This document shows, piece after piece, positions 9,015 to 17,904 of a DNA stretch of 64,000 bases (positions within the stretch are counted from its first letter, which is position 1; each line of letters begins with the position of its first letter). The notes under the pieces are model-generated. The model was not told where the DNA came from. It ran no database searches and was given only the letters and a program-made list of their open reading frames with translations. The translations under genes were made by a program, and so were the position numbers. Source of the DNA: Rhizobium sp. Root274 (GTDB taxonomy: Bacteria > Pseudomonadota > Alphaproteobacteria > Rhizobiales > Rhizobiaceae). The DNA is taken from the NCBI RefSeq assembly GCF_001429245.1, contig NZ_LMJE01000001.1, positions 1,359,564 through 1,423,563 on the forward strand, given 5' to 3'.

Positions 9015-9527
9015 TCAGATCTTCTGCCGGGCAGCCTTGGTGAAGCGCTTGATGACCATCTCGCGCTTCAGGCGGGAGATATGGTCGATGAAGAGCACGC
9101 CGTCGAGATGGTCGATCTCGTGCTGCAGGCAGGTGGCGAGCAGGCCATCGGCCTCGGTCGTCACTTCCTTGCCGGTGCGATCGAGCGAGGTGACCGTAAT
9201 GGTGGCGGGACGCTCGACCTCGGCGTAATAATCCGGGATGGAAAGGCAGCCTTCCTCATAGGTCGAGCGCTCGTCCGATGACCGGATGATCTTCGGATTG
9301 ATGAAGACGAGCGGGGCCGGCTCTTCGCCTTCCTTGGCGAGGTCGATGACGAGCAGGCGGCGCGGCACGCCGACCTGGATCGCGGCGAGCCCGATGCCGG
9401 GGGCCTCGTACATGGTCTCGAGCATGTCGTCGACGAGCTGGTTCAGCTCGGAATCCACGCGCTCCACAGGTTGAGACACCTGGCGCAGCAGCGGATCGGG
9501 CAGGATTATGAGTGGCTTGATGGTCAT
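9015..9527 (-). CDS. def: peptide deformylase
   Basis: A 170-residue iron/zinc deformylase that removes the N-formyl group from nascent proteins. All three motifs are present: [10 protein letters not shown] (44-53), EEGCLSIP (91-98, Cys ligand) and QHEIDHLDG (135 onward, two His ligands and catalytic Glu). It is the first gene of def-fmt-truA. An imperfect hairpin (9554-9587) separates it from the upstream chemoreceptor gene. Confidence 0.97.
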   Translation of the reverse strand: MTIKPLIILPDPLLRQVSQPVERVDSELNQLVDDMLETMYEAPGIGLAAIQVGVPRRLLVIDLAKEGEEPAPLVFINPKIIRSSDERSTYEEGCLSIPDYYAEVERPATITVTSLDRTGKEVTTEADGLLATCLQHEIDHLDGVLFIDHISRLKREMVIKRFTKAARQKI

Positions 9528-9553
9528 GAGCCTCCCTTAGCGCAAGATCGAAA

Positions 9554-9587
9554 GGGAGGAAATCGGAAAATGCACCGATCTTCTCCC
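9554..9587 (-). terminator. probable terminator after globin-coupled receptor 1
   Basis: GGGAGGAAATCGG and CCGATCTTCTCCC pair over 13 positions with one mismatch and one G-U, around an 8-base A-rich loop. On the minus strand it lies 17 bases past the chemoreceptor stop and is followed by a short TTTC. It would separate that transcript from def. Confidence 0.5.
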
Positions 9588-9603
9588 CTTCTCGTCTGAG
9601 CGA

Positions 9604-11097
9604 TCAGGCGGCATTGCGGCGATGGCCGCGACCCGCATCTTCGGTCCGGGTGCGGATATGGCTCATCAATTCCACGAGGCCGGCGACTTCGGCGCGCAGG
9701 CGACGGGTTTCTTCCGAGGTCTGCTCGACCATGCCGCTGTTTTCATGGGTCAGCAGATCCATGTTGCGGGTGGCCTGGTTGACCTCGTTGAGGCCCGTCG
9801 CCTGATCCTTCGCGGCGGTCGCGATGTCGGAGACGAAGCTGTCAATGGCATCGATGCGGGCGATGATGTCGCCCAGAACCTCGCCGGTGCCGGTGACGAG
9901 TTCGACGCCCTGCTTCACCTGATCGGAACTCTGCGAGATCAGCTGCTTGATTTCCTTGGCGGCATCGGCCGAGCGCTGGGCGAGCTGGCGGACTTCCTGG
10001 GCAACGACGGCGAAACCCTTGCCGGCATCCCCGGCGCGGGCGGCTTCAACGCCGGCGTTCAGGGCGAGAAGGTTTGTCTGGAAGGCGATTTCATCGATGA
10101 CGCCGATGATCTTGGAGATTTCGGTGGAGGATTTCTCGATGGCGTCCATGGCGTTGACGGCGCGGGAGACGACGGTGCCCGAGGTCTGGGCCTGCTGCTG
10201 GGTTTCGCGCACGGCGGCCGATGCGCGCTCGGCATTGGCGGCCGTCTGGCTGACGCTGACGGAAAGCTGTTGGAGTGCGGTGGAGCTCTGCTGGACGCCG
10301 GCAGCCTGGCGGGTGGTGCGGCTCGCAAGTTCGCTCGATGCATGGGCGATGGCATCGGTGCCACCGAGGATTTCTTCCGAGGCGCGGCGGATGGCGGCGA
10401 AGGAGACGTTCAACTTGTCGACCGTGTCGTTGTAATAGCCGGCCATTTCCTTGAAGTTTTCCGGCAGGTCGGTCGTCATGCGGGTTTCGAAATCGCTGCG
10501 GGCGAGCGATTCCAGGCCACGGCGCAGATGCTCCATGGCGATCGCCTGATCGGCCTCGAAGCGGGCCCGCTCCTCTTCCAGCGCCTTGCGCCTGGTTTCC
10601 AGCTCATCGAGATAGACAGAGATGGCATAGTCCATATCGAGCATGGCGGCCTTGACGAGAGCCTTCATCTTCTCGGCCAGGGCTTCCGCATGGCGCTTGC
10701 CAAACGGGAAGGGCCAATGCTTGACGAGCACGCCGGAGAGCAGTTCGCCAACCAGCATGGAATAGCCGCCGATATACCAGCGCGGCTCCAGCCCGATGCG
10801 GGCATGGGCCTTGCCGACGGCGGTGACGCCGCGCACATAATCCTCATCGAAGCCGCCCTTGGCGACCTTGTCCCAATGGCCGATCTGGGCGTTCTTCGCG
10901 CCGTTCATATGGGCGCTGTCGCGAAAGAAACTGGCCATCTTAGCCGTCTTGCCGACCTTGGCATAGAACTTGTCGAGCGCCGGCCCCATGACATCGTGGA
11001 TGGTCGGACGCAGCTCTCCCAAGGTGTCGCGCGTCTTCTGGTCGATTTCCAGGAAGTCGAGGCGTTCGGACAGATCGGTGTTCGATTTCTGATGCAT
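9604..11097 (-). CDS. globin-coupled methyl-accepting chemotaxis protein (HemAT-like), copy 1
   Basis: A 497-residue soluble chemoreceptor. Residues 10-165 are a protoglobin sensor domain with the heme-ligand region [17 protein letters not shown] (proximal His H98). A linker of about 60 residues leads to an alpha-helical signalling domain with the hairpin tip [20 protein letters not shown], which contacts CheA/CheW. There are no membrane segments and no C-terminal CheR pentapeptide. Heme-globin receptors of this kind sense O2 or other gases. The related copy 2 lies directly upstream; a terminator-like hairpin separates them. Confidence 0.93.
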   Translation of the reverse strand: MHQKSNTDLSERLDFLEIDQKTRDTLGELRPTIHDVMGPALDKFYAKVGKTAKMASFFRDSAHMNGAKNAQIGHWDKVAKGGFDEDYVRGVTAVGKAHARIGLEPRWYIGGYSMLVGELLSGVLVKHWPFPFGKRHAEALAEKMKALVKAAMLDMDYAISVYLDELETRRKALEEERARFEADQAIAMEHLRRGLESLARSDFETRMTTDLPENFKEMAGYYNDTVDKLNVSFAAIRRASEEILGGTDAIAHASSELASRTTRQAAGVQQSSTALQQLSVSVSQTAANAERASAAVRETQQQAQTSGTVVSRAVNAMDAIEKSSTEISKIIGVIDEIAFQTNLLALNAGVEAARAGDAGKGFAVVAQEVRQLAQRSADAAKEIKQLISQSSDQVKQGVELVTGTGEVLGDIIARIDAIDSFVSDIATAAKDQATGLNEVNQATRNMDLLTHENSGMVEQTSEETRRLRAEVAGLVELMSHIRTRTEDAGRGHRRNAA

Positions 11098-11170
11098 GAT
11101 ACCAACGCGAGGCTGAGGGATTGATCGTCGTCAATCAGACCTGTCACGGTTTCCTAAACAGAAGCTAAAC

Positions 11171-11201
11171 GCCGGGGCGAATTGTTCCACTTCGCCCCGG
11201 C
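11171..11201 (-). terminator. terminator after globin-coupled receptor 2
   Basis: GCCGGGGCGAA and TTCGCCCCGGC form a perfect 11-bp stem around a 9-base loop, nine bases beyond the stop codon of the upstream receptor gene. On the minus strand it is followed by GTTTAG, a weak U-tract. It lies in the 112-base gap between the two receptor genes. Confidence 0.65.
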
Positions 11202-11209
11202 GCTGGCGG

Positions 11210-12739
11210 TCAACCCGCCATCCTCCGATCCGCCGGCTGATGGCGACGAACAGACGTGTGGCTCTGGGCATGGGCATGCGCGTTCTGGATCCGGAAACCC
11301 TGGAGGGCGGCGAGCAGGCGTTCGGCCTCTTCCCCGAGCGTCGCAGTCTGGGCGGAGGTTTCCTCCACCATCGCCGCATTGCGCTGAGTGATCTGGTCCA
11401 TGGAGGCGATCGAGGTATTGACCTCGCGCAGGCCGCCCGACTGGTCGGCTGCTGCGGCCGCGATCGTGCCGACGATCTGGTTGATCTCGCCGATGCGCAC
11501 GATGATCTGCTTCAAGGCATCGCCGGCATTGTTGACGAGGCCGACGCCGGAATTGACCTGGGTCGAACTCTGGGAGATCAGGCTCTTGATCTCGCGGGCA
11601 GCATTGGCGCAACGCTGGGCAAGTTCGCGGACTTCCTGGGCGACAACCGCAAAGCCACGACCGGCCTCGCCGGCGCGGGCGGCCTCAACACCGGCATTGA
11701 GGGCCAACAGGTTGGTCTGGAAGGCGATTTCGTCGATGACGCCGATGATCTTGGAGATGGCATCGGAGGATTTTTCGATGGCGCCCATGGCATCGACGGC
11801 CCGGGAGACGACCTCTTCGGAGACACGCGCCTCATCAAGCGCAACACCGACGACCTGAGCTGCCTTCTGGGCGCCATCGGCGGTAAGCGTCACGTTCTGG
11901 GTGAGTTCGTGCAGGGCGGCAGTGCTTTCCTCAAGACCTGCCGCCTGCTGCTCGGTGCGCTGGGCGAGGTCGTCGGTTGCCTCTGCGATGGCGGACGTGG
12001 ATTTGAAGATCTCGTCGGCGGAGCTGCGAACCGTACCGATCGTAGCGCGAAGGGCATCAACAGAGGCATTGTAGTCGCGCGCCATCTCGGCGAAATTGGC
12101 GGGCAAATCGTCCGGCAGTCGGGCTTCGAGGTCGCCTGCAGCAAGCTTGGTCAGGACGGCCCGCAGGGCGGCGAGCGCGGTTGCCTGTTCAGCCTCGGTG
12201 CGCAGCCTTGTCTCTTCTGCCTGCTTGCGCTCGGCGGCCAGGATGTCGAGATAGACAGAGATGGAGTAATCCATGTCGAGCATTGCGGCCTTCATGACGA
12301 CGGAAATCTCGTCGGCCAGTTGTGGCGCCTTCTGCCGGCCGAAGCGGCTCGGCCATCGGTCGCGGGAGACTGCGTGGATCAGCTGTTCGAGCACCAGCGC
12401 ATAACCGCCGATATACCAGCGCGGCTCAAGACCGATGCGGGCGTGGGCTTTGCCGACCTTGGTGACACCCTCGACATAGCTGTCGGTGTATTCCGCCGTG
12501 CCGACGATGCCCCAATGGTCTTCCTGACGACTCTTGGCACTGCGGATGTGATCTTCGCTACGAAAAAAAGCTGCGGTCTCAGGCACCTTTCGGATTTTAT
12601 CGTAGAAGATTTCAAGGGCGGTCCCAATATTGGCTCGAATTAGCGGACCCATTCGGCGCAGGGTATCACGCCCTTTATCGTCCAATCCCAGAAATCGCAG
12701 GCGGTTCTTCAGATCCGCATTATCACTCGCCGATACCAT
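11210..12739 (-). CDS. globin-coupled methyl-accepting chemotaxis protein (HemAT-like), copy 2
   Basis: A 509-residue paralogue of the next gene. It has an N-terminal protoglobin domain with [17 protein letters not shown] (proximal His H99) and a linker with LETRLRTEAEQA-type coiled coil. The signalling domain carries the same [20 protein letters not shown] tip. The start at MVSASDNADL is chosen because GGAAAG precedes it and because the protoglobin domain begins about 15 residues later. The frame stays open for 93 codons upstream, but that stretch is AT-richer and shows no domain. No CheR pentapeptide is present. The N-terminal half is more diverged from copy 1 than the tip. Confidence 0.92.
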   Translation of the reverse strand: MVSASDNADLKNRLRFLGLDDKGRDTLRRMGPLIRANIGTALEIFYDKIRKVPETAAFFRSEDHIRSAKSRQEDHWGIVGTAEYTDSYVEGVTKVGKAHARIGLEPRWYIGGYALVLEQLIHAVSRDRWPSRFGRQKAPQLADEISVVMKAAMLDMDYSISVYLDILAAERKQAEETRLRTEAEQATALAALRAVLTKLAAGDLEARLPDDLPANFAEMARDYNASVDALRATIGTVRSSADEIFKSTSAIAEATDDLAQRTEQQAAGLEESTAALHELTQNVTLTADGAQKAAQVVGVALDEARVSEEVVSRAVDAMGAIEKSSDAISKIIGVIDEIAFQTNLLALNAGVEAARAGEAGRGFAVVAQEVRELAQRCANAAREIKSLISQSSTQVNSGVGLVNNAGDALKQIIVRIGEINQIVGTIAAAAADQSGGLREVNTSIASMDQITQRNAAMVEETSAQTATLGEEAERLLAALQGFRIQNAHAHAQSHTSVRRHQPADRRMAG

Positions 12740-13006
12740 CTTAGTCTTTCCATCCGAAGGGTCATGGCAATATCGCCATGCCTTATTAAGGAATACCCCA
12801 AATGGTAAATGTGGAGTTTCTAAAATTGACGAAATTTGCAGCGTGCAGTTGTGAGCAGATGTTTTTGGGTAGCCACCGCTCCCACCCTTGCCATTTGTCA
12901 ATTTGACCGCAAACTTAATTTCAGCTTTTGCGTCCATTACCCCGAGGCTGGCGGCGCGTTCACTCTTTGATCTGGTCCGTCCGGTCGAATCGGATATAGT
13001 CTTGCC
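12740..13006. other. intergenic region between receptor 2 and rmuC
   Basis: This 267-base divergent region has an AT-richer part near the receptor gene (about 12740-12860). It contains the palindrome at 12763-12780. It should carry the promoters of both flanking genes, but I could not fix either one. Confidence 0.4.
12763..12780. promoter_or_regulatory. 18-bp palindrome, candidate operator
   Basis: CATGGCAATATCGCCATG is an inverted repeat with one mismatched pair near its centre. It lies 24-41 bases upstream of the receptor 2 start codon, where it could overlap the promoter or the 5' leader. No regulator can be named from the sequence. Confidence 0.35.
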
Positions 13007-14230
13007 ATGAACATTCAAGATCTTCCCGCGATCACTATCGGCTCCGTCACGCTCGGACCTGGATTCCTGCTGGCGCTCGCGGCGGTGCTGCTCGCCCTTC
13101 CCATCATCGCCTTGATCGCTGCGGCGCGACGGTCGGCGAACCTTAGGGCGCAGATGATGGAGGAAACGCTGCGGCGCGACGAGGCGGCGGAGGCGCGGCT
13201 AGCGGAGCTTCTCAAGGCACAGGCGGAGATGCAGGGGCGGCTGGCGACGATGGCCGAAGTGTTCGGGAGCCGGCAGGCGGAGCTGAACCAATCGATCAGC
13301 CAAAGGCTGGATGGCATGACGCATCGGCTCGGGACGACGATTACCGAGCAAACGAAATCCACGCATGACAATCTGCGCACGCTGCAGGAGCGGCTGGCGG
13401 TAATCGATGCAGCGCAGAACAACATCCAGTCGCTGGCTAAGGATGTGGTCGGGCTGCAGGCGATCCTCTCCAACAAGCAGACGCGTGGCGCCTTCGGCCA
13501 GTCGCGGATGGAGACGATCGTTGCCGACGGGCTGCCGATGGGGGCCTATGAATTCCAGACGACGCTTTCCAACGGATCGCGGCCGGACTGCACGATCCGT
13601 ATGCCGAATAATTCGCCGCCGCTGGTTGTCGACGCGAAGTTTCCGCTGGAGGCCTGGAACGCGATCCGCGACGGGGAGACGCCGGAGCACAAAAAGGTCG
13701 CGAGCCAGCAGTTCCGCCGCGACATCGAGGTGCATATCAAGGATATCTCAGACAAATATCTGCTGCCGGGCGAGACGCAGGAGATGGCCTTTCTCTTCGT
13801 GCCGTCGGAATCGATCTTTGCCGAGATCCACGAGAATTTCGAAGGCGTGGTGCAGAAGGCGCATCGCCAGCGGGTGGTGATCGTCTCGCCGTCTTTGCTG
13901 ATGCTGTCGATCCAGGTGATCCAGGCGGTGCTCAAGGATCAGCGCATGCGCGAACAGGCGCATCTGATCCAGGGCGAGGTGGTCCGGTTGATGGAGGACC
14001 TCGGCCGGCTGGACGACCGGACACGCAAGTTGCAGAGCCATTTTCTGGCGGCGCAGAAGGATGTCGAGCAGATCATCACCTCCTCCGACAAGCTGGCCAA
14101 ACGCGGCGCCAAGATCGAGGCGATGGAATTCGAGGTGCCGGGTGGCGCGGTGGACCCTGCCGACGCCTCGCCACGGGCAGTGGAAAGCCGGACCGGGCTT
14201 CTCAAGCTCAGGGTTGTTGACGAGGACTGA
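13007..14230 (+). CDS. rmuC: DNA recombination protein RmuC
   Basis: A 407-residue RmuC. An N-terminal membrane anchor (residues about 13-38) is followed by a long coiled coil and then the RmuC nuclease-like domain, with GAFGQSRMETIVADGLP, VVDAKFPLEAW and the YLLPGETQEMAFLFVPSESIFAE region. RmuC limits inversions at short inverted repeats in E. coli; its biochemical activity is not settled. It is read divergently from the chemoreceptor genes. In related genomes I expect def beside it, so the receptors look inserted. Confidence 0.93.
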   Translation: MNIQDLPAITIGSVTLGPGFLLALAAVLLALPIIALIAAARRSANLRAQMMEETLRRDEAAEARLAELLKAQAEMQGRLATMAEVFGSRQAELNQSISQRLDGMTHRLGTTITEQTKSTHDNLRTLQERLAVIDAAQNNIQSLAKDVVGLQAILSNKQTRGAFGQSRMETIVADGLPMGAYEFQTTLSNGSRPDCTIRMPNNSPPLVVDAKFPLEAWNAIRDGETPEHKKVASQQFRRDIEVHIKDISDKYLLPGETQEMAFLFVPSESIFAEIHENFEGVVQKAHRQRVVIVSPSLLMLSIQVIQAVLKDQRMREQAHLIQGEVVRLMEDLGRLDDRTRKLQSHFLAAQKDVEQIITSSDKLAKRGAKIEAMEFEVPGGAVDPADASPRAVESRTGLLKLRVVDED

Positions 14231-14328
14231 CGGGCTGGTCCACAAGAGCGCAACACCCCGGAGCAGATCCGGCGCCGTCAGCGTCGCCCTTCATGCTCTG
14301 GAATTGCTTTAGGGAGGCTCGCGCGCTC

Positions 14329-15228
14329 ATGATCACCGTCTTCGGCTCCATCAACATGGATCTCGTTGCCACCACGCCACGCCTGCCGGTTCCTGGTGAA
14401 ACGGTGGCGGGCACGAGTTTTGCGACGGCTGCCGGCGGCAAGGGTGCGAACCAGGCGCTGGCCGCCCGCCGCGCCGGTGCCGATGTCCTGATGGTGGGCG
14501 CTGTCGGCCGTGACGAATTTGCAGCGCCGGCGCTGTCTCTTCTCAAAGATGCGGGAACCGACCTCACGGGCGTCAAAACAGTGGACGGGCCGACTGGTAC
14601 GGCGCTGATCCTGGTGGGCGGGGACGGCGAAAACATGATCGCGGTGGTGGCCGGTGCCAATGGCACCGTGGATGCCGGGCAGGCTGAAGCCGCCGTTTCG
14701 GCTCTAAAGGCCGGTGATACGCTGATGCTGCAGCTGGAAGTGCCGGCTCCGGCGGTGGAAGCGGCCCTTAATGCTGCCAAGAGCGCCGGTGTCCGGACAA
14801 TTCTCAACCTGGCGCCACTGACGGCAGAAGCCTCGACGCTGGCGAAGCTCGCCGACGTTGTGATTGCCAACGAGACGGAATTCGAATTGCTGGCGGGGCG
14901 CCAGGGGCTGAGCGCTGCCGAACGGGAAGAGACGGCGCTTGCCATGCATCGCGAGACCGGGCAGGTGCTGATCATCACGCTCGGTGCTGCAGGCGTGATC
15001 GCCGCCGAAGGCGACATGCTGCACAAGGCGCAGGGACTGAAGATCGAGCCGATGGACACCGTGGGCGCCGGGGACACGTTCTGCGGCTATTTTGCCGCAA
15101 GCCTCGATGCAGGACTGGGCTTCGGCGCGGCACTTCGCCGGGCGGCGGTGGCAGGGTCGCTGGCCTGCCTGACGGCCGGTGCCCAACCGTCGATCCCCCT
15201 GGCGGCGGATGTCGCGGCCAGGACATAA
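14329..15228 (+). CDS. rbsK: ribokinase-type PfkB sugar kinase
   Basis: A 299-residue PfkB-family kinase that phosphorylates ribose or a related sugar with ATP. It has the N-terminal GSINMDLV, the GGKGANQALAA sugar-binding signature, and the C-terminal DTVGAGDTFCGYFAA motif with the catalytic Asp. The start ATG has AGGGAGG eleven bases upstream. No ABC transporter or regulator for ribose lies beside it. A nucleoside hydrolase gene about 2.7 kb away releases ribose from nucleosides, so a scavenging link is possible but unproven. Confidence 0.88.
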   Translation: MITVFGSINMDLVATTPRLPVPGETVAGTSFATAAGGKGANQALAARRAGADVLMVGAVGRDEFAAPALSLLKDAGTDLTGVKTVDGPTGTALILVGGDGENMIAVVAGANGTVDAGQAEAAVSALKAGDTLMLQLEVPAPAVEAALNAAKSAGVRTILNLAPLTAEASTLAKLADVVIANETEFELLAGRQGLSAAEREETALAMHRETGQVLIITLGAAGVIAAEGDMLHKAQGLKIEPMDTVGAGDTFCGYFAASLDAGLGFGAALRRAAVAGSLACLTAGAQPSIPLAADVAART

Positions 15229-15263
15229 AACGTCTCAGAGATTCCTGGCGATCGAAAACATCC

Positions 15264-15291
15264 GGAAAAGCGCTGTTTTTCAGGCTTTTCC
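15264..15291 (+). terminator. terminator after the ribokinase gene
   Basis: GGAAAAGC and GCTTTTCC form an 8-bp stem that continues with CTG/CAG around TTTTT. It is followed by a pyrimidine-rich stretch with short T runs. It lies 35 bases after the kinase stop and isolates it from the chemoreceptor gene downstream. Confidence 0.6.
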
Positions 15292-15464
15292 ACCTTTCTG
15301 TCTTTAATCAATATTTAGGATTGGCGATTCATCTTTGCCGTCGAAGCCAACCCTTTCGCGGCTGGTTGCTTGTGCCCGTGCCTCCATGATGGAGCATGTT
15401 CCAGCATTGCGAACGCATCACGCGCCTCCAATGCCGTCATCTTTCATGTGACCCCGAGGTAGCA

Positions 15465-17810
15465 ATGTCCATTTTTTCAATGAAGTCGTTGGCCGCCAAA
15501 CTAATACTTGTGACGGGTGCCGCCATCGCGACCGTCCTTTTTGTCTCGAACCTCTTCCTCATTCTCCAGACTCGCGAACGCGTCGAAGCCCTGACGATGG
15601 CCCAGGCGCAGGCCGAAGCGAAGGCTATCGCCACGGATGTGGCCGGCTCGGTGGGTGAACTCGCAGGCGCTGCCCGATCCATGGCTGGCGTGATCGGACG
15701 CGCACAGGAGGGCAAATATCTCGACCGCAAATCCGTCGTCGACGTGTTGAAGGCCAATCTCGAACAGAACGCCTTTGCGTTCGGCAGCTGGTTTGGCGAA
15801 GAGCCGAACGCCTTTGACGGCCAGTCACCGAACCTGGCCGGCAACACGGAGACCGGCTCTGCGAAGAATGGCGCATTCAATCCTTACTGGACTAAGAGCA
15901 AGGACGGCGGCTTCACCTTCTCGACCTTCGATTCTGGCTACGATGCCGAGTGGTATTCGCTGGCTGCCAAGAGCCGCAAGGGCGCGATCACGCAGCCCTA
16001 TGCGGAATCGACCACCGGTGAGAACACTGCGATGACCTCGATCGCCTATCCGGTGATGGCAGGCGGCAAGCTGATCGGCGTGAGTGGCGTCGATATTTCG
16101 CTTAAAGCCATGGCCGACAAGCTGAACAAGCTCCATCCGTTCGAAACCGGCCGCGTCACGCTGCTCTCGCAGACCGGCAAATGGATCGTCGCTCCGACGC
16201 CCGACCTGAAAATGAAGAACTATGACGGCGCCGGTGCAGACCTCGTCAAGTCGTCCCTGACGTCTCTGACCGGCGGCATCGTCAAGAATCTCGGCGAGGG
16301 CGACGCCTCCTTCGACCGTGTGGTCTATCCGTTCTCGCTGCCCGACGTGAACGCCAACTGGGTTATCCTCGTGGATGTTCCCCATGCCGCGATCAGCGCG
16401 CCGGTGCAGTCGCAGACCTACATGATGATCATCGGCGGCTTCATCGTGCTCTTTGCCGTGATGACCGCACTCTACCTGGCAGTGCGCAGCTTCGTTCGCA
16501 AGCCTCTCTCCGGGCTCGTCGACAGCGTCACTGTTCTGAGCACCGGCCGCTATGACGATAGCGTACCGAACCAGGATCGCCAGGACGAAATCGGCATGGT
16601 GGCGAAGGCGCTCGACGGGTTCCGCCATCGCCTGGCTGAAAGCCGCGTTTTGGCGGCCGAAGCGGATGCACAGCGCAACGAAGCCGAAGGCGAACGCCGT
16701 CGCAACGAGCAGGAACGCACCGCCTCATCGGCGACGCAGCAGCACGTGGTCTCCGCCCTCGGCAACGGTCTGGCTGAGCTGTCGCGCGGCAACCTCACCT
16801 TCCGGATTGCCGAGGAGTTTCCCGGGGAATACGCCGCCCTGAAGCGCGACTTCAACGGCGCCGTCGCGACACTCGAACAGGCGATCGCATCGGTCAACAC
16901 GAGCGTCGTCAACATCAGCGCCGGGACGAGCGAGATTTCGGAAAGTGCAGCCGATCTCTCGAAGCGGACCGAACAGCAGGCCGCCAGCCTCGAAGAAACG
17001 GCAGCCGCGCTGAACGAGCTGACGGAGCAGGTGAATTCGAGCGCCGACAATGCCGGCGTTGCGGCCAATACGGTGAGCGTTGCCGTTCAGGATGCGGAGA
17101 AATCCGGTGAGGTTGTCCGACGGGCGGTCGCCTCGATGCATGGCATCGAGCAGTCGTCGCTGGAGATCTCGCGGATCATCGGTGTGATCGACGAAATCGC
17201 CTTCCAGACGAACCTCCTGGCGCTCAATGCCGGGGTGGAGGCCGCCCGTGCGGGTGAAGCCGGCAAGGGCTTTGCCGTCGTCGCCCAGGAAGTCCGCGAG
17301 CTCGCCCAGCGGTCTGCCAATGCGGCCAAGGAGATCAAGGCGCTGATCAACGCATCCGGCGCACAGGTGAAGGACGGCGTCGAGCTGGTCGGCCAGGCCG
17401 GCGAAACCCTGCAGAAGATCTCCGATCAGGTCATGCAGATCAACGCCCTGATCCTGCAGATCTCCGCCTCGGCCAGCGAACAGGCGTCCGGCCTCAAGGA
17501 AGTCAATTCGGCGGTCAACCAGATGGACCAGGTGACGCAGCAGAATGCGGCGATGGTCGAGGAAACAACGGCAGCCAGCATGGCGCTGCGCAGCGAGTCC
17601 GACAATCTGCGGGATCTCGTCGCGCGGTTCCAGGTCAGCGGCAGCGCGCATGCCACGACTTCGCTGCGGAGCACGGCGGAGATCATGCGGCGGCCATCGG
17701 GGGCTCCGGTCACGGCGGCGCCCAAGACGCCTGCCTACCAGCCTGCACCGCGCAAAGTCGCCGCCTCCGGCGGTGCGTCATCGGGCGGCGACAGCTGGGA
17801 AGAGTTCTGA
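15465..17810 (+). CDS. Cache-domain methyl-accepting chemotaxis protein with CheR/CheB docking tail
   Basis: A 781-residue transmembrane chemoreceptor. The first membrane helix is at about residues 9-32. A periplasmic dCache-type sensor follows to about residue 315 (with YWTKSKDGGFTFSTFDSGYD and PVMAGGKLIGVSGVDISL). The second membrane helix is at about 322-345, then HAMP and a signalling domain with the [20 protein letters not shown] tip. The protein ends in SWEEF, an xWxxF pentapeptide of the kind that tethers CheR methyltransferase and CheB. The start with GAGGTAGCA upstream is preferred over an upstream in-frame Met. The ligand is probably a small metabolite; it cannot be named. Confidence 0.93.
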   Translation: MSIFSMKSLAAKLILVTGAAIATVLFVSNLFLILQTRERVEALTMAQAQAEAKAIATDVAGSVGELAGAARSMAGVIGRAQEGKYLDRKSVVDVLKANLEQNAFAFGSWFGEEPNAFDGQSPNLAGNTETGSAKNGAFNPYWTKSKDGGFTFSTFDSGYDAEWYSLAAKSRKGAITQPYAESTTGENTAMTSIAYPVMAGGKLIGVSGVDISLKAMADKLNKLHPFETGRVTLLSQTGKWIVAPTPDLKMKNYDGAGADLVKSSLTSLTGGIVKNLGEGDASFDRVVYPFSLPDVNANWVILVDVPHAAISAPVQSQTYMMIIGGFIVLFAVMTALYLAVRSFVRKPLSGLVDSVTVLSTGRYDDSVPNQDRQDEIGMVAKALDGFRHRLAESRVLAAEADAQRNEAEGERRRNEQERTASSATQQHVVSALGNGLAELSRGNLTFRIAEEFPGEYAALKRDFNGAVATLEQAIASVNTSVVNISAGTSEISESAADLSKRTEQQAASLEETAAALNELTEQVNSSADNAGVAANTVSVAVQDAEKSGEVVRRAVASMHGIEQSSLEISRIIGVIDEIAFQTNLLALNAGVEAARAGEAGKGFAVVAQEVRELAQRSANAAKEIKALINASGAQVKDGVELVGQAGETLQKISDQVMQINALILQISASASEQASGLKEVNSAVNQMDQVTQQNAAMVEETTAASMALRSESDNLRDLVARFQVSGSAHATTSLRSTAEIMRRPSGAPVTAAPKTPAYQPAPRKVAASGGASSGGDSWEEF

Positions 17811-17840
17811 GACCCTCTGAACTATCTGCTCAAAACCGAG

Positions 17841-17869
17841 AAAGGGCCGCCAGACTTTGGCGGCCCTTT
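17841..17869. terminator. bidirectional terminator
   Basis: AAAGGGCCGCCA and TGGCGGCCCTTT form a perfect 12-bp stem around GACTT, ending in A/T runs on both sides. It stands between the convergent chemoreceptor and nucleoside hydrolase genes and can serve both. Confidence 0.8.
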
Positions 17870-17904
17870 GCATTTCAGCTCAGGCAATGACATGGGCGGC
17901 GCCC

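Noticed and set aside
11240..12643. 467-codon plus-strand frame opposite globin receptor 2
   Set aside because: It is a high-GC antisense shadow of a well-supported chemoreceptor gene; similar long shadows lie opposite receptor 1, miaB, glnD and mutS.
12740..13018. In-frame 93-codon N-terminal extension of globin receptor 2
   Set aside because: The stretch is AT-richer, has no domain, and a good GGAAAG site supports the downstream ATG.
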